From NCBI GenBank assembly GCA_017427685.1, contig JAFRSH010000002.1, positions 62,001 to 126,000 on the forward strand: a DNA stretch of 64,000 bases, in the 5' to 3' direction. Origin of the DNA: Lachnospiraceae bacterium (GTDB lineage: Bacteria; Bacillota; Clostridia; Lachnospirales; Lachnospiraceae). Position 1 is the stretch's first letter. Every line of letters starts with the position of its first letter. The notes under the pieces were generated by a model. It was given only the letters and a program-made list of their open reading frames with translations, was not told the DNA's origin and searched no databases. Both the position numbers and the translations under genes were made by a program. Shown here piece by piece: positions 35,409 to 44,547 of this stretch.

Positions 35409-36161
35409 ATGAACATTGCGATAGTAGATGACGAACAGAGTGAGATCGACAGACTCACCGAAGTACTCAACGAGTACGCCCGGCTCAACAAGCTCGACCT
35501 GTCCGTTTTTGTCTTTCACAGCGCCGGTGAAGTGCTTGAAAACTACAGGCCTTATGCATATACGCTTATATTCCTCGATATCTACATGCCGGGCGAGACC
35601 GGCATAGAGGCGGCCCGCACCATACTCGAGCTCGACAGGGGCGCCATGATAATCTTCCTGACAACGAGTGATGCGCATATGCCGGAAGCGTTTTCCCTTC
35701 ACGTCTACGACTACATAAACAAGCCTGCCGGGCGTGAACGCCTCTTTAAGGTCATGGACGACGCGCTCATGCGTACGACCAAGGCGGGCAGCGAAGCGGT
35801 CTTTACGTTTATGAGCAACAGGCACACGATCGCCGTCAGATTCTCCGAGATACTTCTTGTCCGCACGAGTGGCAGGAATCTCGAGATCGTCGACACCGAC
35901 GGCGAGAGTTACGAGACCAGACTGTCATTCTCCGAAGCGGAGAAGAAGCTTGGTGCCGACCCGAGGTTCCTCACACTCATGAAGGGGATCATCGTGAACA
36001 TGAACTATATCACGGATATTCGTGACGGGCTCTGCTACATGACGGGCGGTGAATGTGTTGCCGTGAACGTCAAGAACTCAAAGTCACTAATAGCCACCTG
36101 GCAGAACTACAGGATCGGAAGCATTCGCGCGGAGCGCAGGGAAAGGAGACAGCAGATTTGA
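35409..36161 (+). CDS. LytTR family response regulator (AgrA-like)
   Basis: A 250-residue two-domain regulator. Receiver at residues 1-120: IVDDEQSEIDRL, phospho-acceptor Asp in IFLDIYMPGETGIEAA, TTSD at strand 4 and the KPAG lysine. LytTR DNA-binding domain at ~130-235: FTFMSNRHTIAVRFSEILLV, RNLEIVDTDG, FLTLMKGIIVNMNYI. Proteins of this type bind direct repeats and control virulence-like, bacteriocin or competence genes. The stop overlaps the start of the downstream sensor kinase, and together they form a two-component system. Paired 20-bp repeats upstream are the probable autoregulatory site. Confidence 0.92.
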   Translation: MNIAIVDDEQSEIDRLTEVLNEYARLNKLDLSVFVFHSAGEVLENYRPYAYTLIFLDIYMPGETGIEAARTILELDRGAMIIFLTTSDAHMPEAFSLHVYDYINKPAGRERLFKVMDDALMRTTKAGSEAVFTFMSNRHTIAVRFSEILLVRTSGRNLEIVDTDGESYETRLSFSEAEKKLGADPRFLTLMKGIIVNMNYITDIRDGLCYMTGGECVAVNVKNSKSLIATWQNYRIGSIRAERRERRQQI

Positions 36162-37492
36162 GCATTGAAGATTTCCCCGCAGTATTTTTGAATCTGCTTT
36201 CGCTGATACCTGTCGGGATCTTTTTCTACATCCCGATGAGGGGGCGCATGAAGAGGAGCATCCCGAAAAACATGCTCATGGTTTTTCTGCCCCAGTTACT
36301 CCTCATCGTACTTGCGTCGTTTGTGGCGATCAGGTTCGACCTTGAGCCCAACACGGTCAGGATATCTCTTTTCATCGTGTTTTTCCCGATCTACTACAAG
36401 AGCCTCGATGTGGATATGTCCAGGGCGATCAGCGTTTATATCTACATACACTCGATGGTCATCATCATGTACAATTTCGCGAATGCATGGGACGCGTTTT
36501 ATTATCCGGAACTCGGTGCGGGCTACTTCACCATGTCGAATTCGCTTATCCAGCTCTTTTTGGTGTCGGCCTTCATCGCGCTCGTCGCTTATCCCCTCAA
36601 GAGATTCGGAAGAGTACTCGTTGAGCGATTGACGAATCCGACCGTCTGGGTCTCGGCTGCCACGGTACCGGGGATCATCCTCCTTTTCAACGCGGCACTT
36701 CGACTCAGAAAGTACAGCACGCTTTTCTTCAACAACGTGCTGATCGCCTACATCGTACTCCAGGCGGTCAGCCTCATGATCATCATCCTGCTGAGTGTTT
36801 TCTTCTACTTCATCGTTTCGAGGATCTACAGGGAGACGCAGACTCAGGAGGAGATCAGGATCCTTAAGATGCAGGAGCGTTACTTCAGGGCGCAACAGAA
36901 ATACATGAACGAGACGTCGCGTGCGAGACACGATTTCAAGCACGCCATCCATACACTCGAGAGACTTGCGAGTGACGGCGACCTTGACGAGATCAAGAGC
37001 TTTTTGAACCGTTATACAGATTCGATGCCCCGCACGGACATTGTCTACTACTGCGAGAACATGGCGGTGAACGCGCTGCTGAATTACTATATGGATCAGG
37101 CGAAGGCGGCAAAGATCCGTTTTACGCTCGAGATAAACATGCCACTGCAGCTTCCGGTGCCTGACGTCGATATGTGCGCCGTGATCGGAAACATCCTCGA
37201 GAACGCGTTGCTGGCATGTATGGAGATCCCGTACGACGAGCGGTTCATCGATCTTGCGATCCGTTTCGAAAACAAGGCACAGCTCTATATCGTGGTATCG
37301 AATTCTTTCAGCGGTGATGTCAGGATTGAAGACGGCCGTTACAAGACGACGCACGGCGGCAGCGGCATCGGTCTCTCGTCGGTTACCGCGGTGGCTCAGG
37401 CGTGCGGAGGAACGGCACGGTTTTCGCATGAGGGAGGGGAATTTTTCTCGGATGTCATCCTGCCTCTAAAGGGCATTGAAGGTAATGGTTGA
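36158..37492 (+). CDS. AgrC/LytS-like sensor histidine kinase (GHKL)
   Basis: A 444-residue membrane kinase with about six to seven membrane segments in residues 10-230, a coiled dimerisation helix with the phospho-acceptor histidine in SRARHDFKHAIHTLE (near residue 280), and a HATPase_c_5 (GHKL) domain with GNILENALLACME and GGSGIGLSS. Start choice: TTG at 36158 overlaps the regulator stop and has AGGAG 9 bases upstream. The first in-frame ATG (36053) would overlap the upstream gene by more than 100 bases without a site. AgrC-type kinases sense peptides, but no agrB or agrD is visible in the window, so the signal may be made elsewhere or be something else. Confidence 0.88.
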   Translation: MSIEDFPAVFLNLLSLIPVGIFFYIPMRGRMKRSIPKNMLMVFLPQLLLIVLASFVAIRFDLEPNTVRISLFIVFFPIYYKSLDVDMSRAISVYIYIHSMVIIMYNFANAWDAFYYPELGAGYFTMSNSLIQLFLVSAFIALVAYPLKRFGRVLVERLTNPTVWVSAATVPGIILLFNAALRLRKYSTLFFNNVLIAYIVLQAVSLMIIILLSVFFYFIVSRIYRETQTQEEIRILKMQERYFRAQQKYMNETSRARHDFKHAIHTLERLASDGDLDEIKSFLNRYTDSMPRTDIVYYCENMAVNALLNYYMDQAKAAKIRFTLEINMPLQLPVPDVDMCAVIGNILENALLACMEIPYDERFIDLAIRFENKAQLYIVVSNSFSGDVRIEDGRYKTTHGGSGIGLSSVTAVAQACGGTARFSHEGGEFFSDVILPLKGIEGNG

Positions 37493-37506
37493 ACATTTGA
37501 ATACTA

Positions 37507-37536
37507 TTGCAATCATGACCGCGTTTTTGGTATAAT
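37507..37536 (+). promoter_or_regulatory. Rubrerythrin promoter
   Basis: TTGCAA at 37507-37512, 18-base spacer, TATAAT at 37531-37536. No PerR-type box was recognised. Confidence 0.65.
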
Positions 37537-37577
37537 ATCGAGCGTACACACGTAATTCTTTTAAGGAGGAACGATCA

Positions 37578-38117
37578 ATGGGCAGTAAGTACGAAGGAAC
37601 ACAGACACAGAAGAATCTTGAGGCAGCATTTGCCGGTGAATCACAGGCCAGAAACAAGTACACCTACTTTGCTTCCAAGGCAAGAAAAGAAGGTTTTGAG
37701 CAGATAGCTGAGCTTTTCGAGCTCACAGCAAACAACGAGAAAGAGCATGCCAAGCTCTGGTTCAAGGAACTCGGCGGTATCGGAACCACAGCGGAGAATC
37801 TCCTCGCAGCTGCTGAAGGCGAGAACCACGAGTGGACAGACATGTACGAAGGCTTCGCCAAGACAGCTGAGGAAGAGGGCTTCAAGGCACTCGCAGCCAA
37901 GTTCAGAGGCGTAGCGGCCATTGAGAAGAGACACGAGGAAAGATACCGTGCACTTCTTCACAACATCGAGGCTCAGGAAGTATTCAAGAAGAGCGAGGTT
38001 AAGGTTTGGGAATGCCGCAATTGCGGTCATATCGTTGTCGGAACGGCAGCTCCCGCAGCATGCCCCGTTTGTGCTCATCCTCAGAGCTACTTCGAGATCA
38101 GCAGCGAGAATTATTGA
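37578..38117 (+). CDS. rbr: Rubrerythrin
   Basis: A 179-residue non-heme diiron peroxidase that reduces H2O2 to water in anaerobes using rubredoxin/NADH reductants. The N-terminal four-helix domain has [28 protein letters not shown] and [13 protein letters not shown], supplying the Glu/His diiron ligands. The C-terminal rubredoxin-like knuckle has CRNCGH and CPVCAH for one FeS4 iron. AAGGAGG lies 8 bases before the ATG. Length is close to the ~190 norm. It is monocistronic between its own promoter and a terminator, consistent with an oxidative-stress gene. Confidence 0.97.
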   Translation: MGSKYEGTQTQKNLEAAFAGESQARNKYTYFASKARKEGFEQIAELFELTANNEKEHAKLWFKELGGIGTTAENLLAAAEGENHEWTDMYEGFAKTAEEEGFKALAAKFRGVAAIEKRHEERYRALLHNIEAQEVFKKSEVKVWECRNCGHIVVGTAAPAACPVCAHPQSYFEISSENY

Positions 38118-38131
38118 TGATCGGTTTTTTC

Positions 38132-38158
38132 AAGGCCCGGAACAGGATTCCGGGCCTT
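38132..38158 (+). terminator. Terminator after rubrerythrin
   Basis: AAGGCCCGGAA (38132-38142), loop CAGGA, TTCCGGGCCTT (38148-38158), followed by ATTTCTTTG. Confidence 0.8.
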
Positions 38159-38282
38159 ATTTCTTTGTGTTTACTTACTTAATTCAATACGAAATACTTC
38201 TTTATATAAATATGTAATCACTGAATATTCTGCTCACGAAGCGTGGATTTAAATATTATTTTTACAAATATCAAAAAAATGC

Positions 38283-38318
38283 TTGACAATTATTGCAAAC
38301 ATGATACACTATGTGTAT
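38283..38318 (+). promoter_or_regulatory. Second TetR-gene promoter with operator-like palindrome
   Basis: TTGACA at 38283-38288, 16-base spacer, TACACT at 38305-38310. A perfect dyad, ATACAC-TAT-GTGTAT (38304-38318), overlaps the -10, as expected for autorepression. Its ATACA...TGTAT core resembles the operator at 16622-16652. Confidence 0.65.
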
Positions 38319-38412
38319 GTTTAGTTAACAGCTTACGATTATTTAACATGTTTGAAGTGTTAGGCAAGGAATCTCGTGCTAAAAAACAGCACTCAAAATA
38401 GGAGGATAAACA

Positions 38413-39006
38413 ATGAACAAAAAAGAGCTCCAAAGACAAGAGAGTAACAAGCGTATCTTAGACGCAGCCATGATCGAGTTCTCAAAGAACAATTATCAGG
38501 TTGCAACTCTTACCAACATCGCTGTCAGGGCAGATGTCTCCAAGGGTCTTGTTACACTCAGGTTCGGTAGTAAGGCAGGTCTCTTCCTGGAACTTGTTAA
38601 ACTGATTTGCGAAAAGGAACTCATTTTCCCGAACACCCCGATCAAGAACTTTAACGATGCCGTGATCGACGTGGTTGCTTACAGCAAGTACCTCGCAAAA
38701 GAGAAGATCAACGTTGCCAAGTTCCTTTACAGGTTCTTTGTTTGCTATGAATACATCCCTGAGGACAGCCGTGAGACTCTCAAGGAGTACGTCAGGACCA
38801 ATAAGAGTCTTAAGTACTTCGAGAGCGAAGCGAAAGCAGGTAAGATCAACAAGCGTTTTGATGCGTTCGGAGCGCTCAGTCTCTTCATGACGAACTGCCT
38901 GAGCCTTTCGATCTCGACAGTAAATGCCGGAGTTGATTTTATCCCCGACAAGGACTACCTTGTTATGCTTCCTCTTGTTCTTGAACCCAAGAAGAAGGGT
39001 AAATGA
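38413..39006 (+). CDS. TetR/AcrR family transcriptional regulator
   Basis: A 197-residue regulator. The helix-turn-helix is in residues ~10-60: SNKRILDAAMIEFSKNNYQ, TLTNIAVRADVSKGLVTLRFGSKAGLF, in the register of the family, although the usual YxYF is LRFG. The C-terminal helical domain (~65-190) has no recognised ligand signature. AGGAGG precedes the ATG. It is a single-gene unit with its own promoter and terminator, lying between rubrerythrin and a YesMN pair. No obvious target such as an efflux pump is adjacent. The dyad at its -10 points to self-control. Confidence 0.9.
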   Translation: MNKKELQRQESNKRILDAAMIEFSKNNYQVATLTNIAVRADVSKGLVTLRFGSKAGLFLELVKLICEKELIFPNTPIKNFNDAVIDVVAYSKYLAKEKINVAKFLYRFFVCYEYIPEDSRETLKEYVRTNKSLKYFESEAKAGKINKRFDAFGALSLFMTNCLSLSISTVNAGVDFIPDKDYLVMLPLVLEPKKKGK

Positions 39007-39023
39007 TCAGATAGCTCATATCG

Positions 39024-39050
39024 ACGCCGGGGCTTTGGCCCCGGCGTTTA
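39024..39050 (+). terminator. Terminator after TetR gene
   Basis: ACGCCGGGGC (39024-39033), loop TTTG, GCCCCGGCGT (39038-39047), then TTA. Confidence 0.75.
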
Positions 39051-39084
39051 TCGTGTGATGAACAAAAGCCGTCGATCCCTCTGC

Positions 39085-39114
39085 TTGCAATTATGCCGCA
39101 GGGGGTTGTATACT
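39085..39114 (+). promoter_or_regulatory. YesMN operon promoter
   Basis: TTGCAA at 39085-39090, 18-base spacer, TATACT at 39109-39114; a good sigma-A match before the sensor kinase gene. Confidence 0.6.
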
Positions 39115-39148
39115 TTTATGGCACGGAATCAAACATGTCGGAGGCAGG

Positions 39149-40912
39149 ATGAACAGGATCGTTAAATTTCTCAACAGGATCTCTATCAGTCACAAGCTCT
39201 ATATGATGCTTGTGCTGTGTGTGTTCGTTCCGCTCCTTGTTACGGACTTTCTCTTTGCTGTCATTGTCATCAGGACCGAGATGGATGAAGACGAGGCCGT
39301 CATGAAAAACATTGCGGAATCCGTCGAATTCACGATGAGCGATTACTGTGATTCGGCCTACGTGTTCCTTAACAGCCTTGCATCCGACAGGGCGATAAAC
39401 CAGTTCATAGAATCCGAGTACGGATCACCCTTAAGCTTCTACGAAGAGCGTTACCCGCTCGTCAGCAGGACTCCGTTTTCAAACGACAGATTCACGGCTA
39501 CCATCTACTCACTCAAGAAAGGCGTGGTGAGCGGCGGAAGCTTCCAGGATCTTTCGAGATATACCGACACATCCTGGTACAAGGAGTACCTGAGTCTTCC
39601 CAATCGCTACGTGCTCCACATAGATTACGATCAGATCTACTGGCGTGAACAGAGAGTCATCAGCCTGGTGAGCGTCTGCAATATCTTCAGAAAGTCCGAA
39701 AGCAAGGAGAACAAGCCTCTTATCAAGGTCGATATGAGCTACAGCGACATCCAGCAGGCCATCGAGAATGCCAAGTACTCCAACACGGTTTATGTCTGCC
39801 TGGGTGACAGGGTTGTCTTTTCAAACGACCCCAAGGGCGGTGTCAACACGCCTTTCTCGGAGCTGACGAACGACATTACCCAGAAAGCAGCCTTTTTAAA
39901 ATCCTTTAATCTTATGGACAAGACGATCGACGTCTATGTGATGGGGAACGAGAACATCATGGCCAAGGCGCTCAGCGAGAACGCCAGACTGTTCGTCCTG
40001 CTCATACTTTTGAACCTGATCATTCCCGCCGTACTTTACAGGCTCTTTGTTAAGTCCTTCATCGACAGACTGAGGACACTCACGAAATTCATCGAAACGA
40101 ACGATGCCGATTCACTCGGAACTCTCGGACAGAACGAGAAGGGAGACGAGATCAGCACGCTGACGCAGGCATATAATGATATGACTGTGAGGATCAACAG
40201 CCTTATCGACAACGAGTACAAAGAAAGGCTGCGCAGACAGGACATGGACCTTGCCCGCCAGAGAGCGGAGCTTCATGCGCTGCATTCACAGATCAATCCG
40301 CACTTCCTCTTCAACGCTCTCGAGAGTATCCGTATGCATTCGCTCCTCAAGAAGGAGAACGAGACCGCGAGAATGGTCGAAAAGCTTGCGATCATACAGC
40401 GTCAGAACGTAGAGTGGAACGAGGACAGCGTAAGGGTAAGTGACGAGATCAGATTCGTTGAGGCCTACCTCGAACTTCAGAAGTACCGCTTCGGTAATAA
40501 GCTGATGTACGAGATCGCCGTGGACGATGAGTGTGAGAACATCAGGCTGCCCAAGATCACGCTCGTTACGTTTGTGGAGAATGCCTGCATTCACGGCATG
40601 GAGAACAAGACCTCCTCATGCTATATCTTCGTAAGAGTGACCAAGGAGAATTCGGAGCTTGTCCTCGAGGTCGAAGACACCGGCACGGGAATCCCCGACG
40701 ATGAATGCCGCAAGCTCATCGAAGACATTGAGAACGTTTCGATGAGTACGATAGAAGACAGAAAGAGTATCGGAATCCTGAACGCCGCGCTGAGGCTCAA
40801 GATGTACACGGGCGGAAGGGTTAAATTCGAGATAGAGAGCGAACACGGAGTCGGTACGATCATCACGATCAGAGTACCGATCGAAACAGATTTCCCTAAA
40901 GAGGAGGAATGA
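39149..40912 (+). CDS. YesM-type sensor histidine kinase
   Basis: A 587-residue kinase with an N-terminal membrane segment (~16-42), an extracellular sensor (~45-280), a second membrane segment (~284-305), HAMP (~305-360) and the His_kinase domain HSQINPHFLFNALESIRM (phospho-acceptor His in NPHFLFN), then HATPase with VENACIHGME and EDTGTGIPDD. YesM kinases usually sense carbohydrate or oligosaccharide signals and pair with AraC-type regulators. The stop overlaps the regulator start (ATGA), so the two are translationally coupled. The carbohydrate transporter directly downstream is the likely target. Confidence 0.93.
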   Translation: MNRIVKFLNRISISHKLYMMLVLCVFVPLLVTDFLFAVIVIRTEMDEDEAVMKNIAESVEFTMSDYCDSAYVFLNSLASDRAINQFIESEYGSPLSFYEERYPLVSRTPFSNDRFTATIYSLKKGVVSGGSFQDLSRYTDTSWYKEYLSLPNRYVLHIDYDQIYWREQRVISLVSVCNIFRKSESKENKPLIKVDMSYSDIQQAIENAKYSNTVYVCLGDRVVFSNDPKGGVNTPFSELTNDITQKAAFLKSFNLMDKTIDVYVMGNENIMAKALSENARLFVLLILLNLIIPAVLYRLFVKSFIDRLRTLTKFIETNDADSLGTLGQNEKGDEISTLTQAYNDMTVRINSLIDNEYKERLRRQDMDLARQRAELHALHSQINPHFLFNALESIRMHSLLKKENETARMVEKLAIIQRQNVEWNEDSVRVSDEIRFVEAYLELQKYRFGNKLMYEIAVDDECENIRLPKITLVTFVENACIHGMENKTSSCYIFVRVTKENSELVLEVEDTGTGIPDDECRKLIEDIENVSMSTIEDRKSIGILNAALRLKMYTGGRVKFEIESEHGVGTIITIRVPIETDFPKEEE

Positions 40913-42504
40913 CAGTGCTGAAAGTATTGCTTGTGGATGATGAGCCCATTATCCTTGAAGGACTCAAAGTGATGATAGACTGGGAACAGGAGGGACTTCA
41001 GGTCGTCGGCAGTGCCTCGGACGGTATGGAGGCTTTTCAGATGATCAGGGAACTCTCGCCCGATATCGTCATTACGGACATCAAGATGCCGAGGATGTCG
41101 GGTCTTGAACTCCTCGAACGTGTGCGCGAAAAGGGCAACAAGCAGACCGGGTTTATCGTGCTCACGGGTTTTGACGACTTCTCCTATGCCAGAAGAGCAT
41201 TGAAGCTCGAAGCGATCGATTACCTCTTGAAGCCCGTCGAGAAGAAAGAACTCCTCGGTGCGCTCAAGAAAGCGTCGATGATCCACGAGGAGATCAACAG
41301 GTCGCGTAAGACGGACAACGAGCTTCAGAAAGAAGTTCTTTTCCATAACATCATTTCGCTCATAAACGGCAAAAGCGACAACGCATCGATCAACAACGTC
41401 AAGCAGTATCTCGGAAAGCTCACGGGTGTCAGATATATCTCGATCGAGCTCGGAGAGAATCACGAGAGCATATCGGGCGCGACTGTTGATGACAAGCGAC
41501 GGATGCAGAAGCAGATGTACTCGGTGTGTCTTGATTACGTCGAAGATGAGTACAGAGTACTCTTTGATGTTTCGCTCAGAGGCTCGAGTTACGATGTTGG
41601 ATTTATATACAGTGACGAGCTCCTGAAGGACGGAGTATCGGAGCAGGAGTATTTCTCTGAATTCAAAAAGATGCTTGATGACAGGCTCGGTTTCCCCGTA
41701 ATCTTTATCCCGGGAAGAAAGGTCGACAGTCTGGCAGAGATCGCCGTTTCATGTAAGTCCGTAGCGATGGCCGATTCGCTGCGTGAATGGAACACGTACG
41801 AGGACGCCGACGAGGCCAAGCTCGCAAGCTTCATCAACAGCGGACTCGCCGTGGACAAGAAGGAAGTCGATGAGCTTGTTAAGTCCGTAACCCGTAACAG
41901 AAAAGAAGACATCATCAAACAGGCAACCCAGCTCGTTGATTCGTTCCAGGGGATGGAGAACCGTTTTATCTCCATGATCATCGACTACCTGATCTTCGGT
42001 CTGATAGGTACCGCCAAGGAGCTTGACAGCCAGATCGACCAGGAAGAAGTCCTCCGATACATCAGTGATTCCGTTTACGAGGAGATCGAGCTCAAGAGCG
42101 ACAGCGAGAATCTTTCCAGGATCCTTGTAGATTACGCGGAGTACCTTGACGAGCTCCGGTCGAGTAATTCAGCAGGTATCCTTAAGAACATAGAAGAGGA
42201 TATCCGTGATAATTACCGTGAGAATCTTACACTCAAGGAGCTCGGAGCAAAGTACTACATCAACGCTTCGTATCTCGGTCAGCTCTTTAAGGCAAAGTAC
42301 GGTACGACCTTCAAATCCTTCCTTCACAGGATCAGGATTGAGAAGGCGGAAGAACTGCTCGTAAACAGCGATATGAAGATGTACAGCATCGCGGAAGCGG
42401 TCGGTTACAAGGACACGGATTACTTCATAGACCACTTTATCGCTGAAAAAGGTTGCACCCCCAGCAAATACAGAAAAGAGAAAAACAAAAATAAAGAAAC
42501 GTGA
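40909..42504 (+). CDS. YesN-type response regulator, AraC output
   Basis: A 531-residue regulator. Receiver at 1-125 (LLVDDEPIILEGLKVMI, Asp in IVITDIKMPRMSGLEL, KPV). A long middle part (~130-420) of unassigned helices is typical of YesN proteins. The C-terminal AraC domain has two helix-turn-helix motifs: LTLKELGAKYYINASYLGQLFKAKYG and KMYSIAEAVGYKDTDYFIDHFIAEKGCTPSKYR, each a family hallmark. It probably activates the LplABC-type transporter that starts 165 bases downstream in response to the YesM sensor. The starting ATG overlaps the kinase stop. Confidence 0.93.
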   Translation: MTVLKVLLVDDEPIILEGLKVMIDWEQEGLQVVGSASDGMEAFQMIRELSPDIVITDIKMPRMSGLELLERVREKGNKQTGFIVLTGFDDFSYARRALKLEAIDYLLKPVEKKELLGALKKASMIHEEINRSRKTDNELQKEVLFHNIISLINGKSDNASINNVKQYLGKLTGVRYISIELGENHESISGATVDDKRRMQKQMYSVCLDYVEDEYRVLFDVSLRGSSYDVGFIYSDELLKDGVSEQEYFSEFKKMLDDRLGFPVIFIPGRKVDSLAEIAVSCKSVAMADSLREWNTYEDADEAKLASFINSGLAVDKKEVDELVKSVTRNRKEDIIKQATQLVDSFQGMENRFISMIIDYLIFGLIGTAKELDSQIDQEEVLRYISDSVYEEIELKSDSENLSRILVDYAEYLDELRSSNSAGILKNIEEDIRDNYRENLTLKELGAKYYINASYLGQLFKAKYGTTFKSFLHRIRIEKAEELLVNSDMKMYSIAEAVGYKDTDYFIDHFIAEKGCTPSKYRKEKNKNKET

Positions 42505-42669
42505 GTTATAAAGCATAACTTTATGATATGAGGATAAAATTAGACATCAAAGGAAAATCTTAAGATTTTTCCCCGATTTTTTTAAAAATTCGTACGGTAT
42601 AACCAAAAAGAACCTATGTTAGAATGATGAAAGTAGTGCAAAACTACCAAAAATTTAGAGGAGGCAACT

Positions 42670-44439
42670 ATGAAAAAGTTAGTAGCACTGTTACTCGTTC
42701 TTGCTATGGCTATCGCTTGTCTTACCGCTTGCGGCAAGTCAGAGGATAAGCCCGCAGAGACACCTGCAGCTGAGACTCCTGCTAAGGAAACACCCGCAGC
42801 AGAGACTCCCGCAGCAGAGACACCTGCAGCTGAGACACCTGCAGCTGAGACACCCGCAGCTGAGGCTCCCGCAGCAGAGGAACCCGTTGAAGTAACAAAC
42901 TTCACAATGTTCATCACAATGCCCGGTTCAGAGATCAACTCTGACAACGAAATCGCTGAGATGATCGCTCAGAAGTGGGGCGTTAAGGTTAAGGAGACCT
43001 GGCTTACAGGCCAGACAGCTTCCGAGGCAACAGGTACACTTCTTGCTTCAGGACAGTATCCTGACTTTATCGATTCTGACGAAATGAACATGCTCGTTGA
43101 GGCTGATGCTCTTGTAGCTCTTGATGACTACATTGATCAGTATCCTGAGTTCAGAGACGAGTGGTTCACTCCCGAAGAGTGGGATAAGTTCCGTCAGCCC
43201 GATGGACATATCTACTGGATCAACCCCTTCGGCAACACAATGGGCAAGTCCAAGGCTACAACACATAACGACGAAGCATTCTGGCTCCAGGTTAGAGTAC
43301 TTGAGTGGGCCGGATATCCTCAGATCGAGACCATGGATGACTACTTCGACGTTATCGAGCGTTACATGGCAGCTAACCCTACCATGGATGACGGCACACC
43401 CAACATGGCTTACACAATCCTTTGCGAGGACTGGAGATACTTCTGTCTTGAGAATGCAGGACAGTTCCTTGCAGGATATCCCAATGATGGTTCTGTAATC
43501 GTTAACAAGTCAACCATGACTATCGAAGATTACAACACATCAGCTGATACAAAGGCTTACTTCAAGAAGCTCAACGAAGAGTACCAGAAGGGCTTCGTTG
43601 ATCCCGAGAGCTTTACTCAGACATACGACGAGTATATCGCTAAGCTTTCAACAGGCCGCGTACTTGGTATGGTTGATCAGTGGTGGGATTTCGCTTACAC
43701 TGTAAACGATGTATTCAAGACACAGGGTCTTGACGCTAAGGGCTGCAACTATGTACCTTTCGGTCTTACAACTGAGAAGGGCATGGTTAACAGATGGCAT
43801 ACATATGATGACACTGTAAACCAGGCATCAGGTATCGCAATCACAACCTCTTGTGCAGATCCCGATAAGGCATTCAAGTTCATCGTTGATTGTACAATGG
43901 ATCAGGAACTTCATGATCTCAGATTCTGGGGCGTAAAGGGCGTTGACTACGAAGTAGACGCAGACGGCCTCTACTACAGAACAGATGCTCAGAGAGCACA
44001 GTGGGCTGACACATCTTACCAGGCAGCTCATCGTTGCCAGTACAGCTACTTCCCTCAGTGGCATGGAACAAGCCGCGATGGCAAGAACGCTAACAAGCCT
44101 GAAGAGCAGCCTTCAGAGTTCCAGAACGACATGGCTGAGCCTCTTGTTAAGTGCTTCGCAGCTTACGGCGCAGGCAACTATCCTGATATGATCGGTTCTA
44201 TCCAGGAGACAAACGGACCTTGGTTCCCGATGTACAGCTACTCGAACAACTTCACAACAGAGACACCCGGTGGTCTTGCTTGGGCTCTTATGGGCGAGAC
44301 AAAGCATGAGTGGCTTCCTAAGGTTGTTATGGCTGCTGACTTCGAGCAGGGTTGGGCTGATTACATGAACGCATACAACGCTTGCAATCCTCAGGACTTC
44401 CTTGCTGAGATGCAGGAGATCCTTGATACATTCAAGTAA
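42670..44439 (+). CDS. LplA-type carbohydrate-binding lipoprotein
   Basis: A 589-residue extracellular solute-binding lipoprotein. The signal peptide ends in the lipobox LTAC (Cys ~21). A Pro/Ala/Glu/Thr linker with seven or so PAAET repeats (residues ~30-70) spaces the binding domain from the membrane. The SBP family 1-like body has large aromatic content, consistent with oligosaccharide binding (WDDxx, QWWDFAY, PQWHGTSRDG). Length and context match LplA/YtcQ proteins (~500-590). GAGGAGG precedes the ATG. It sits under probable YesN control and is followed by two matching permeases. Codon use is strongly biased to frequent codons, suggesting high expression. The sugar is unknown. Confidence 0.9.
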   Translation: MKKLVALLLVLAMAIACLTACGKSEDKPAETPAAETPAKETPAAETPAAETPAAETPAAETPAAEAPAAEEPVEVTNFTMFITMPGSEINSDNEIAEMIAQKWGVKVKETWLTGQTASEATGTLLASGQYPDFIDSDEMNMLVEADALVALDDYIDQYPEFRDEWFTPEEWDKFRQPDGHIYWINPFGNTMGKSKATTHNDEAFWLQVRVLEWAGYPQIETMDDYFDVIERYMAANPTMDDGTPNMAYTILCEDWRYFCLENAGQFLAGYPNDGSVIVNKSTMTIEDYNTSADTKAYFKKLNEEYQKGFVDPESFTQTYDEYIAKLSTGRVLGMVDQWWDFAYTVNDVFKTQGLDAKGCNYVPFGLTTEKGMVNRWHTYDDTVNQASGIAITTSCADPDKAFKFIVDCTMDQELHDLRFWGVKGVDYEVDADGLYYRTDAQRAQWADTSYQAAHRCQYSYFPQWHGTSRDGKNANKPEEQPSEFQNDMAEPLVKCFAAYGAGNYPDMIGSIQETNGPWFPMYSYSNNFTTETPGGLAWALMGETKHEWLPKVVMAADFEQGWADYMNAYNACNPQDFLAEMQEILDTFK

Positions 44440-44474
44440 TGTATTAGATCAGCTTATCTGATTTAAAAATCCAC

Positions 44475-44520
44475 GGGAGTGGCGCAGAGTTTCCGATACC
44501 GGAAATCCGGTGCCACTCCC
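44475..44520 (+). promoter_or_regulatory. Intercistronic hairpin between binding protein and permease
   Basis: GGGAGTGGC (44475-44483) pairs with GCCACTCCC (44512-44520), enclosing a smaller TTTCCG/CGGAAA stem. No long T-run follows. Such structures often stabilise the upstream mRNA or partly terminate transcription, giving more binding protein than permease. Confidence 0.65.
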
Positions 44521-44547
44521 TGTTTGTTAAAAGATAGGAGAAGCCAT

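Noticed and set aside
36296..37429. A 377-codon minus-strand frame opposite the AgrC-like kinase
   Set aside because: Shadow frame with Arg/Asp/His-rich composition and no ribosome binding site.
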